Shown piece by piece: positions 22,272 through 32,473 of a stretch of 64,000 nucleotides of DNA; the first letter of the stretch is position 1, and the number at the start of each line of letters is the position of its first letter. Where the stretch lies: assembly GCA_028571685.1 (NCBI GenBank), contig CM053141.1, positions 76,369,833 through 76,433,832 on the forward strand, in the 5' to 3' direction. The stretch comes from Heterohyrax brucei (taxonomy: Eukaryota; Chordata; Mammalia; Hyracoidea; Procaviidae). The position numbers and the translations under genes are program-made. Below the pieces are notes generated by a model, which saw nothing but the letters and a program-made list of their open reading frames with translations, searched no databases and was not told the DNA's origin.

Positions 22272-22624
22272 AAGAGATATTGGAGATAAACTTCAAAGAT
22301 ATACTTCATCCCATTTTTCAAACACATTCAGACATTGTATCTTCTTCACAGAACCCTCCTGACACCAATTGTGTGCAAGACCATTGTGCTGATTACTGTG
22401 GGGTATATAAAAAATGAATTAAAAATAGACTTGCCTTAAGAATTTTACCGTATCTGATAGTAGACAAGAATTCTTTTAGGTGAAGAAAAGGACAACACAC
22501 AGTGCAGGAGAAGTAAAACAACTGGACTAAACCAAAAGCTGAGAAGTTCTGAATACAATGAAACACTTTAAGGAACAGAGTAGCAGGCGCAGAGGTCTGG
22601 TGACCACGGTTTCAGGGAACGTCT
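22272..22624. other. No recognised feature
   Basis: Short unassigned stretch between the L1 pair and the older plus-strand L1 tail. Confidence 0.45.
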
Positions 22625-23365
22625 AGGTCAACTAGCATAACAAAGTTTCTTAAGAATATGTGCTGCATCCACTTTGGTGAGTGGTGTCCAGGGTCTTAAA
22701 AGCTAGCAAGAGGACATCTAAGAAGCATCAATTAGTTCCAGCTCTCCTGTAACACAGGAAGATGAAGGACATCAAAAACATAAGGAAAATATGAGCCCAA
22801 GAGACAAAAAGAGCCACAAAAACCAGACAGTACATCAGCATGAGACAGGAAGAACTAGATAGTGTCTGGCTACCACCAATGATTGCCCTGACAGGGAATA
22901 TAGTGAGAGTCACTAATGTGGTGGGAGAAAAGTGGGGTACAGAACTCGAATTCTAATAAAAAGGCCAGACTTGGTGGTCTGACAGACTGGGGTCCAAAGA
23001 AGACATGGCTTCCAGACTCCATTAGACCAGAATCGAAACATTTCCTCAAGCCAACTCTTCGGACAAAGGTTAATTGGTATGTAAGACAGAAAATGATACC
23101 GGCAAATAGTATGCTTCTTGGCTTAAGTAGATACAGGAGACTAACTGGATAGCTCCCATCCAGAGACAAGATGAGAAGGCAGAAGGGGACAGGAGCTGGT
23201 TGGATGGACATGGGAAATAACAGGGTAGAGAGGAGGAGTGTAATGTCACAGTGCGGGGAGAGAAACCAAGGTCACATAACAATGTAAGTTTTTGTATGAG
23301 AAACTGACTTGAATTGTAAATTTTCACTTAAAGCAGAATAAAATATTTTTTAATTTTTTTTTTTT
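22625..23365 (+). mobile_element. L1 3' UTR, older subfamily
   Basis: Plus-strand L1 3' region with 'GGTGAGTGGTGTCCAGGGTC' (shared with the younger L1 tails) and a different downstream part, including 'AGGCCAGACTTGGTGGTCTG' and 'GAAGGCAGAAGGGGACAGG'. It ends in 'AGCAGAATAAAATATT' and a degraded A/T tail. It differs enough from the other four tails to be a separate subfamily. Confidence 0.75.
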
Positions 23366-23869
23366 TAAAAAAGAAGAATTTCACCAGGTCTGAAACATCT
23401 GTCAGCCAATCTCTGAAAGTTGACTTTTCCTCGATACGTACTTCCACTAATCGTTCTTTCATCCTGTGCACTTTACATGGGCATCTCCATTACTACTGTC
23501 TTCTTTGTGCTGCAAAGTCAGACTGATTCAGAGAACACGTACAAATTAATTAGGATGGGATATTTTCCTGTTGGTTTTGAAGATGGTGAAGGTGAATGAT
23601 GAAGAATAAGTTTCCACATACATTAAATAAAAAGATAAAGCTGTTATTTGACAACTCTATCTGTATAAGTCTAGATCTGTTTAAATTCAGTGCAGAGTTT
23701 TGAAGATGCATTTCTATAAATAAGCCTCTGTATTTCTCCCATGAATTTCTTCCAGGTAACCATGTAGTGTGCCAGAGTTGGGACAATTTTATTCTAGGAT
23801 TTTTTTTGTTCCTATCTTTCATTTCTTCTATTACCCAGTGGTTTTTTAAGCAGGGCTTTAGTGAGTTAC

Positions 23870-24600
23870 CAGGTAATTAATTATTTTTTCTTGCTCTTCC
23901 TGTTGTTAATTTCTACTTTGATGTTGTGGTGGTGAGAGAAGATACTTTGTATTATCTCAGTATTTGGGACTTTCTTGAGTATTTCTCTATGGCCTAAGAT
24001 GTGGTCTATTCTGGAGAACATTCCATGTCTGTTGGAAAACAATGTGTACTTTGCCACTGTTAAATGGAGTGTTGCGTATATGTCTGTGAAGTCAAGTTTG
24101 CTGATTGTGCACTTTAGCTCTCCTGTAACTCTGCTGAGTTTCTTTCTGGATGTTCTATCCGTTACCTAGAGTGGTGTGTTGAAGTCTACTATAATTTGTG
24201 GAACTGTCAATTTCTCTTTTCAGAGTCGTTAGAGTTTGTTTTATGTATTTGGAAGCCCTGTCATTGGTGCATAGATATTTATTATGATTAAGTCTTCATG
24301 ATGACTTCTGCCCTTTAATCATGACATAGTGCCTTTGTCTTTTATGATGGATTTTGGTTTAAAGTCTATTTTATCTGAAATTAGTATTGCCATGTGTGCT
24401 TTTATTTTTTTTATAGCTGTTTAATTGATATATTTTTCCATCCTTTGATTTCTAATAAATTTACATCATTTTTTGTAAGATGTGTCTCTTATAAACAGCA
24501 TATTGATGGATCTTGTTTTTTAATCCACTTTGTCACTCTTGTCTCTTTATGTATACAGTTAGGCCATTTACATTCAGAGTAATTATTGATATGTATTAGT
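23870..24600 (-). pseudogene. L1 ORF2 endonuclease region, broken
   Basis: The complement of 'TTTTTAATCCACTTTGTCAC' and 'AGGCCATTTACATTCAGAG' encodes the conserved start of L1 ORF2 (Leu-Asn-Val-Asn-Gly-type motif in decayed form), and 'GATGTGGTCTATTCTGGAG' falls further down ORF2. No open frame longer than about 60 codons survives. Confidence 0.65.
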
Positions 24601-25029
24601 TTACTGCTGGCATTTTGTAGTACTTTTTTTGGTGATGCTGACATTTTTTTGTTACTTTTACTTTCCTATGATGAATTCCTTTGGTGTGTGGAGCTCTTTT
24701 CTTAATATGTGTAGATTTTGTTTCTAGTGAGATTTTCCATTTTTCTTCTTTATTTTGAAGAGTAGGTTTACGAACCTTCTTTGTGATTATCTTGAAATTT
24801 ATCCTTATCTTCCTAGGTTTGAACTAGTCTATTATTACTTGGTATTGTCTTGCCTTCCACCCCATTAGGAAGTTCTATACCTACACCATTTATTCTCTTT
24901 CTTAATGTTCTGATGTTGTTGTCATATACAGACTAACCTCTCTGGTTCCCTGTGGTAATTCTTTTGATTTTGAATACTCCTTAGGAGTTTATTTCCTAAG
25001 TATCTTGTTGGCACAATCTTGCATCCTAC

Positions 25030-25940
25030 ATTCAGGCTGTGGTCTGATGTTTGTTCTCAGACTGAAGGACATCCTTTAATAATTTTTGTAAGTTTGTTTT
25101 AGTTTCTACATATTCCCTTAACTTCTGTTCATCTGAGAAAGTCATAATTTCACTGTCATATTTGAATGACAGTTTTGCAGAATATATTATTCCTGACAGG
25201 CATTTTTTTTCTTTCAAAGTTTTATATGTATCACCACATGGCCTTCTTGCTTGCATGGTTTCTGCTGAATAATCAGAGCTTAGTTTTATTGTTTCTCCTC
25301 TCTATGTGACTCTTTATTTTTCTTGAGTGACTCTCAGAATTTCTTCTTTGTCTTTGGTTTTAGTGAGTGTGATTACAATAAGCCTTAGTGATTTTCTTTT
25401 AGTGCCTATCTTATATGCAGTTCATTGACATTTTTGGGTGGTCAGTGTTTCATCTTTCATGACAACAGGGAAATTTTCTGTCAGCAGTTCTTCAATGATC
25501 CTTTGTATGCTTTCAGTTTTCTCCTCCTATTCTCAAACTCCAATCACTCACAAATTTTTGTCTTTGATTGTATCCCACCTAATTCTCAGAATGTCTTCAT
25601 TTTTCTTCTTTTTTCCCCAGAGGTGTAGTCAAGTGTTTGTTGTTGAGTTCCCTGATCCTGTCTTTTGTTGTCTCAAATCTGCTTCTCAGCCCTTCTATAA
25701 CACTGTGCATTTCTGAAATCTTGTTGTTTATGTTTTGGATTTCTAATTTTTGTTTTTGTATAATCTCTAGTTGTGAATTTATTTTGGCATTTTGTTCCTG
25801 TAATATTTTCCTGAATTCCTCCATGAATTTGTCTATTTTTTTTTCCTCATTTTGCTTCAACTCTTGAATAGCTCTGAATATGAGAAATTTGAACTCCCTA
25901 TCAGGTAGTTCTAGTGCTCTCTCTTCTGTTGGGATCATCT
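25030..25940 (-). pseudogene. L1 ORF1p remnant (RNA-binding chaperone)
   Basis: ORF1p is the trimeric RNA-binding protein of the L1 particle. The frame at 25597-25938 encodes a heptad-rich segment (EELPDRE-like start, then Gln/Lys/Glu/Ile-rich with 'QLEIIQKQKLEIQNINNKI') fitting the coiled coil. The frame at 25032-25256 encodes the C-terminal domain with 'SGIIYSAKLSFKYDSEI' and 'FSDEQKLREYVETKTNL', which matches the L1 ORF1p C-terminal domain in position and pattern. The central RRM-type domain between them is disrupted by stops and indels. Confidence 0.75.
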
Positions 25941-27055
25941 GGTGTTTTATTTTGGATGCCTGCTGGAAGCATCCCCTTCTTTTTTTTAATATGTTTTGCT
26001 ATTTTCTGCTGTCTTCAGTGAATTCAATAGTTATTTTCTTCATTTATTGACTGTAGATTTTTGTTGTTGTTTCATCCTGCTTCATTTGCTTTATTTAGTT
26101 GTGTCAGAGTTGGCAGGCTTTGCATTCTTTGTTGTTTGCTCATCTGTGATCATAATACCTTTCACCTCCTTGTCCAATGGACAGGACCAGTCACTCAGCT
26201 GTGGCACTGTAGGACAGCTCCAGCTGAAGGGGCAGGATTGGGATGGGTTGTTTGGGGCACGTACTAGGGCTGATAGGTTGAGCCAGGAATCAGTGCTGAG
26301 CAGGTTCCAGTAGTCATGCCTGTGCTGCTTGGGGGTGTGATGTTCAAAACATAGTACAGGTCAGCAAAAAGGAACAGGGAGGCTGTAATAGTGTGGAGTT
26401 AAAATAGGTATGGGAGAGGGGAGAGAGAAACAGGAGCCCCAAATGAAAAGAGTACTAAGGGAGTTTACCACTGGAATAGAGATGAGGAACAAAGGAATGG
26501 AGAAAAAGATAAAGAAAGACAAGAAAACCATTTAAAAACTGGGATGAAAACAAGATGAAATGCCCTCAGAGGTCCCACCACTGCACAGACTAGAGAAGTG
26601 TTTGGAAGGCTATGCTGGATAACTGAGCTCAAAGTGGTATAGATGTCACCCAGTGTCAGATATTCAGGAGACAGGGAAAAAAGATAAGTATAGGGAGATG
26701 AGAATCAGGAAATGAAGAAAGCCAAGAAGCAAAAAAGAGGGGAAAAAAGAGATTAAAGAAAGAAAGAAAAATAAATAAATGCCTCCAGGGATCCCTCTGA
26801 TACAGGTGGGTAGACTGGGATGTGAGTCCTAAGCTATGCAATACAGTCTGTCTTGCAGGAAGTCCCAAGCAATGAAGAGAAAAACAGACACACAAAACAA
26901 AATACAACAAAGCAAACAAACAAAACTCCCCTAAGATTCCATCAGCATGGCATCATAGATTCCTCAGCTGAGTGGCACCTCACAGCATTTCAAGGAGAGG
27001 CAAAGATGGCACATGGACCCAAGTGTTCAAGAGAAAAGAGGAGGAGGTAGTGGAA

Positions 27056-27160
27056 GGCACAAACAAAAAAAGAAAAGAAAGGGAGGAAAGAGGGAAGGAG
27101 AGAGCAAGAAAGAGAAAGAGAGCAAAAGAGAGGAAGGAAGGAAGGAAGAGAGAGAAAAGA
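27056..27160 (+). repeat. Purine-rich simple repeat
   Basis: Mixed (GGAA)n, (GAAA)n and (GAGA)n tract. It creates long Lys/Glu/Arg-rich frames on the plus strand and Ser/Leu/Phe-rich frames on the minus strand that are not genes. It lies in the L1 5' UTR. Confidence 0.9.
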
Positions 27161-27304
27161 AGCAACACCAGCTACAGACAAATGGAACCCTCAAGGAGCT
27201 GGCTATTGGTCCGTGGTGGAGGAGGAAGGAAATCCAAGCAACTAGAGCTGAGGTATAAAGGGTGAGATTAGGAAAGCATATGAGGTCTGACAAGTCTGCC
27301 TGTG

Positions 27305-27783
27305 TAATTGTTCTAAGTGCTACATATCTCATTGCTGAACATCACTATGTTCACCTTTGAAGTACTCCCCCTTAGGAAAGCTATGCACATATGCCAGTAC
27401 TTAGTCCACCCTTCAAAGCGATTTTGGTGCTCTTTCTGGAATGGCCATTGTGCATGGTGGCAAGTTCACAAACTTCGTTGTATAGTTGTCTGTGAGGGAG
27501 TTTTTAGCCAGTAAACATATCACTGTATTGGAACACCCTTCCTACTCACCTGATCTGGCCCCAATGACTTTTCTTTACTTGAAGATAAAGGAAGATATTT
27601 TCAGGACATTCACGACAGTAGAAGTAATACAATGACAGCTCTGATGGCCATTCCAGGAAAAGAGCTCCAAAATTGCTTTGAAGCGTGAACTAGCCTGGCA
27701 TTGGTGCATAGCTTCCTGAGGGGAGTACTTCGAAGATGACTGTGGTGATATTCAGCAATGAAGTGTGTAGCACTTTTTCTAGG
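27305..27783 (+). mobile_element. Palindromic mariner-derived element, copy 2
   Basis: Left arm 'AAGTGCTACATATCTCATTG' on the plus strand mirrors the right end 'CAATGAAGTGTGTAGCACTTT'. The right arm reads on the plus strand as mariner transposase C-terminal sequence: 'HPSYSPDLAPMTFLYLKIK' at about 27533-27590 (the block holding the third catalytic acid in mariner proteins), then a degraded stretch ending in 'GEYFEDD'. The left arm encodes the same C-terminal end on the minus strand. Stops interrupt both. Compared with copy 1, it keeps about 118 extra central bases that contain the catalytic-block coding sequence. Confidence 0.75.
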
Positions 27784-28350
27784 ATGCATTTGAGAACTTC
27801 ATTGGCAATCCTCCTGTATCACTGGGTACCAGATGATTTGTATCCTGCTCGGGGCTCCTGAAGGTGCTTTCGTGTACTCCCAGTCTGCTGATCTCCAATG
27901 GGACTAGATCTCAAATCCAAGTGGCACCCAGGCTGTACTTCCTGATCTGTGGAGCAACCCATAGCTAGCCTGGGGTGCTGGAGGTAGAGCAGCAGGGAGA
28001 AGTTAGGGTGTGGGAAGGCATGTATCCATGATTACCAGTTACTTTGTCTCTTGCTAGAATTCTGTGAAGCTGCTTTCCCATGCTGTCTGTCTGCCAGTCT
28101 CCAATAGGAGTCCCAGATGATGAATTCATGCTGGGTTAGCTGATAATGGATTTCCTCTTATATCTCTTCTCATTCTCTCTCTTAGTTTCTAGTTTCCTTT
28201 AGTGTTTGGCTAAAATAATTATTTCTTTATCTGATGATTCAAGTTCCAGGATTGATGTTTTCTCTATTGTTTAGTTTTTCAGGTCTTTGCCGTGGAGGGA
28301 CAGCTTGGTGCTTCTATGGTGTCGTGCTGAAGTCTCTTGGAATAATTATA

Positions 28351-29974
28351 GATGATCAGTTTGGTTTTAAATTTTAGTTTCACTGAACAATTCTCCTCCC
28401 TGTTAAAATGAATGTCGCAGCTTTATTTTTTACTCAGATGGGCTGGATAAAGATAATCACATACAAAGTATGAGCCAATTACTCCAGAGATGAGTAAATA
28501 AACCTAGAGCTTGCTGCTCTGCAGTTCACAGCTCATCGTTTGTAAGGATGACACAGTACTGTGCTATCTAGAGTCTCATTTGCAAGGGCAAAACTTGTGA
28601 CCCTGTGGGCCCAGATTCTTCTGTGTGTTTATCTTCCCAAGACTTCTCAGGCTTCACGCAGTGATGGGCAGTGCAGAGTGAAAGCACCTGGGCTCCTTTG
28701 TCTACAAATGTCAAGTGAAATCAAAAGTCGCAAGTCTGTCTGGGTATTTCCAGTGAAAACACCTATGATCGCAGAGAAAAGGAGAGTTTCCTTTGTGTGT
28801 TTGTGGAGAATGTCCGGCTGTCAGCCTCCATGGAGGACTCTGAGATAAGTGCTCCACTCACCACTGTCTCTGTCAGCTCAGACAGGATATAACCCTCATG
28901 TCCAAGTTATAAACAGCAACTACACCCATGAGGTTTGGAGCTCAGACTGAGTCCTTGAGTTTCCAGGCCTTGGTCAGTGTTGCTGTTTTAAATTACAAGA
29001 GACCAGGAGAGTTCTTTGCTTTGTCCTCTCTGTGTGAAGTTCGAACATGGATTTTTTTCTTATTGAATCCAGAAGTGTATTTACATGAGTTTGTCAGACA
29101 AAACTGGTCAACTTGCTTATATTTTAAACTTCAACATTGAAGTTTTGTGCTACAAATTATTAGAGCTAAAAAAAAAGTAAGAAAACAGCGTATGTACTTA
29201 CAAGAAATCCAGTGTTTATTTCTGATTCTAAAATAATGTGTTTTTAAATCTGAAGTCTAACTTCATCTCGTTTATTTGTATGAGGGTTATTTCAATGTTG
29301 CTACTGCCCGGGCTATTTCTGCAGGACAAAGTGTGTTGTTTTAGTGGGGTTTCACAGGTGGCTATGAAGGAGAGCCTGGTTTTGTACTCTCCCCAAAGCT
29401 GACACTTAGAGAGAACTACTTATGTCTAGCAAGGAAGGCCTGTGCAGGATATTCTGCTGAGTGGGGAGTATAATCTGATGTTAAACTTTAACAGCTACCA
29501 GAAAAAAAAAGTTTTATTGAGTGTTAACAGCAGGGCTGTAGGGTTGCACTCTCAGAAAGGAATTTCAAAAAACGCACAGTAGGAAGCTCACAGGAAATTC
29601 TTTAACTGGATACAGTAGGAAGAGAATACTGAGTTAGGGAGGAAATGAGCTAGAAGTTCTAGCTTGGATATCCGGAGTTGGTCTCCTGACAGCGCTCACA
29701 GCAACGTAGCTGTGTAACAAGGGCTCAGAACAGCGGTAGCTAATGTTTAAACCAACTTGAATTATTCAAAGATGGAAGCTTGTTGCCATGGTGTTAGTTC
29801 CCTTGGCAACTAGGCTAAGAGTAAACCTAAGGCAAGCTAAGGAGACAGAGAGGACCACAGAGCCTCCTCTTCCATTTCTATTGCAAACAGACTTATCTAA
29901 ACTGAAAGGTGACATCTGCTGTCGTGATCCCCAACCTCCCTTTCTACTCAGGTCTGCTTTGCTCGTATTGCCTC
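28351..29974. other. No recognised gene
   Basis: About 1.6 kb of sequence without a repeat family that I can name. Frames at 28561-28848 and 28928-29140 have no domain and no clear splice context. Confidence 0.4.
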
Positions 29975-30300
29975 ATTTTCACACCTTCATTCACTCATCT
30001 TTTCCTTCAACAAGTATTCACAACCTTTTTTCTATTAAGTTCTAGGACACTTGGTGGTGTAGTAGTTAAGCGCTATGGCAGCTAACCAAAATGTCAACAG
30101 TTCAGATCCTCCAGGTGCTCCTTGGAAACTCTATGGGGCAGTTCTACTCTGTCTTACAGGGTTGCTATGAGTCACAGTCAACAGCAACAGGGTTTTCTCT
30201 GTTTCAGATGCTGTTTTAGGAGCTAACATTCAGCAGTGGTGAGAAAAGGCTAAAGCTCCCGCCCACTTGGTACTTCTACTCTAGTGACTTGAGCTCAGAC
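29975..30300 (-). mobile_element. L2 LINE 3' end split by a SINE
   Basis: Left part 'TCATTCACTCATCTTTTCC' and 'CAACAAGTATTCACAACC', and right part 'CAGATGCTGTTTTAGGAGC' with 'TGGTGAGAAAAGGCTAAAG', follow the reversed L2 3' end on both sides of the SINE at 30.05 kb. Confidence 0.65.
30048..30200 (+). mobile_element. AfroSINE
   Basis: Plus-strand copy with 'TTGGTGGTGTAGTAGTTAAG', 'CTCCTTGGAAACTCTATGGG', and 'GTTGCTATGAGTCACAGTC'. It sits inside an L2 relic. Confidence 0.92.
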
Positions 30301-30765
30301 AATGTCAGAGCTCTCGTCTGTCCTGCTCAGCAGTCTCAAACTCAGACGCCTACAGGGGCCAGACTGGTGGTAAAAATGTGCAAAGGTGGTGAGGAATATG
30401 GCAACTATAGCAATCACGTGTCCCAAAAGACATCCAAAGTGAGCTTTTTAGAATGCTGTACAATCTACGCTAAACATCTTTGAGAGCCAGAGTTCTCCTC
30501 TGGCCACCTTTCAGATCTCAGCAGTCTTCTCACAGAAAAATAGGGCCCTGGAAAGGAAAGGCCCTGGCTCAAAGCCAAGGTAACTAGGCAGGGGCAAAGC
30601 TAAAGCTCAACCACAGTGGCTCTGTCCCCAACCCAGTGCTGCCTTCTTACCATACTGTGCTCTCTCCAGCCCCAGAGTTCAGCTCTTTGAGACATCTGGG
30701 GACATTACTCGTATTTGACACGGCCTCTGTGAAAACCTCATGCATTTTCTCAACAATTACAACTG
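30301..30765. other. No recognised feature
   Basis: Background sequence between SINE insertions. Confidence 0.45.
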
Positions 30766-30945
30766 TCATGTGTTGGCTTAGTGGTTAAGCACTATATTTG
30801 CAAACCAAAAGGGTGGTAGTTCAAACCTACCAAGTGCTCTTTGGAAACTTCATGAGGCAAGTTTTACTCTGTCCTGCAGGGTTACTGTGAGTCAGATTTG
30901 ACTTGACAGCAGTGGGTTTGGGGTGTTGTTTGTTTTGGTTTTTTG
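30766..30945 (+). mobile_element. AfroSINE
   Basis: Plus-strand copy with head 'TGGCTTAGTGGTTAAGCAC', 'GGTAGTTCAAACCTACC' (B-box position), and tail 'GTTACTGTGAGTCAGATTTG' plus 'CAGCAGTGGGTTTGGGG'. It is immediately followed by another SINE. Confidence 0.92.
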
Positions 30946-30958
30946 TATCACGTGTCAA

Positions 30959-31155
30959 GGAGTCCCTGGGCCACCCAAACAGTTAATGTGTTCAGCTGTT
31001 GACCAAAAAGGTTGGGGGCTCAAGTCCCAAAGGTGCTTCAGGAAAAAAGCTAGGTGATCTATTTCTGAAAAGTCAGCCACTGAAACAGTATAGACCTTAT
31101 ACACTGACACGTGTGGGGTCACCATAAGTCAGAATCAACTGGCTTGTGCTTTTTT
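30959..31155 (+). mobile_element. AfroSINE, longer subtype
   Basis: Plus-strand copy with a decayed head ('CAAACAGTTAATGTGTTCAG'), the longer middle block ('CAGGAAAAAAGCTAGGTGA' and 'CTGAAAAGTCAGCCACTG'), and tail 'GGGTCACCATAAGTCAGAAT'. It lies tandemly with the preceding copy but is a different subtype. Confidence 0.85.
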
Positions 31156-31279
31156 GGCCTATGATGTGCCAAACACTGAAGAAAACTTGAAAGTATTGAA
31201 CAAAATCAATGTCAGAAGTGGACCTTAACTTTCCTGGCTTAAAAGTACACTGCTGCAGCAGTCTAAATGTATAGTACCC

Positions 31280-31335
31280 CCCCAAAACCAAACCCACTGC
31301 CACTGAGTCAATTCAGACTCACAGTGACCCTGTAG
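31280..31335 (-). mobile_element. AfroSINE 3' fragment
   Basis: Only the A-rich tail and first body block survive: 'CAAAACCAAACCCACTGCC' and 'CTCACAGTGACCCTGTAG'. Confidence 0.8.
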
Positions 31336-32473
31336 TGGGAAACAATAAATTCCTTTTTACCCCTTTGAGAACTTTCAAGGCAATGGTTATGATTCTCCAG
31401 GCCCAGACATACCTGGATGAGAAATTGATTTAATCTTCTGCAATTGATACCATGTATCCCTGAAAATTAACCTAGCCCAACAATTGGTATAAAATGATTA
31501 GAACAGTAACTGGATGCACAGTAGATGTTCAAGAAATACTTGTTGACTGAGTGACAGTAGACGTCCATGTATCAGGCAGTTTCAACTACCGAGCAGATGC
31601 ATGAACAGGAGTCAGTGTGTTCTGCCTTTGGCTCTTTTCAAAGCAAGGCTCAGCAGTGGCATGGTCCAATGTCAGGCTGTCAACTCATTCCACAAACATC
31701 AACTGACACCTTTGTATTAAAGCATGTACGAAAGTGCAGTGAGAATCAGTATTTATAAACCTGAAGTAAGTTAAAAAGTAATTTTTAAGAGTTTCCTGGT
31801 ACAATAGAATGCTTTGGAAAACGGCCACAGTTAGGTCTCCTAAGTCAGCAGTTCAGTCTGTACCACCTGCTGCTGCTCCTTTCCCCTCTAACCCCCCCAA
31901 CTTCCCTCAAATTCCCAACCCAAGGAATTCCTTCCTTTCATTAAGGTGTTCTAGCCAAGGGGCTGGCATATGGCATACGCTCAACCCATCAGACTCTGTT
32001 CTCTCTTGAGCCAAGAAATACAGGGACATAAGATAAAGCTGGAGTTTACAGCTTCTAATAGCAGTACCTGAGAGATACTGCAGACAAGTCCTTCTGTGGA
32101 GACCTCCTCAAGCTCCACATTTCAGTCTGTCCAGTCTTGATTCTTCAGCTTTCCCTTTACTCTGTAAACTCTCTCACAGCCTTCCGATAGATACCTTTTA
32201 TGTTTAATTTTTGTTGCCTACAACTAATACACATTCTCTACTATTATGCTTCTTGATTGATCACTAACTGCTGAAGAATTTTGTTCCAAGAGTGATTCCA
32301 GAGACAGAAGCTTAAACATGAGTCTTTGAATTGGTTCTGGATGTTCAGCACCTGATTCTCTGGCCTAATTAAATTTAAAGGCATGAATGATCCTGTTTCC
32401 AGTAATAAAGGTAGCAATGGTGGCCTATGGCATTCTATGGCAAAATAATTACCTAAATTATCATCTATATCAT
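31336..32473. other. No recognised gene; small L2 or MIR end
   Basis: A short 'GATGTTCAAGAAATACTTGT' at about 31523-31545 resembles the L2/MIR 3' end. Otherwise unassigned. Confidence 0.4.

Larger units (their letters stand above)
23830..28350 (-). mobile_element. L1 5' half on the minus strand
   Basis: In minus-strand order: 5' UTR (about 28350 to 25960), ORF1 (about 25940-25030), inter-ORF and start of ORF2 (about 24600-23830). The 3' two thirds of ORF2 and the 3' UTR are missing. The 5' UTR is interrupted by the mariner-derived palindrome at 27.3 kb and contains a purine-rich simple repeat. All frames are broken, so it is inactive. 5'-complete, 3'-deleted L1 copies usually arise by later deletion. 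Confidence 0.75.

Noticed and set aside
26972..27332. Lys/Glu/Arg-rich and Ser/Phe/Leu-rich ORFs on opposite strands
   Set aside because: Both are translations of a purine-rich simple repeat within the L1 5' UTR.
22625..28350. Plus-strand L1 tail followed by minus-strand L1 5' half as a twin-primed single insertion
   Set aside because: In twin priming the tail lies on the outside, with the inverted 5' part upstream of it. Here the degraded tail at about 23.35 kb lies between the pieces, and about 450 unrelated bases separate them.
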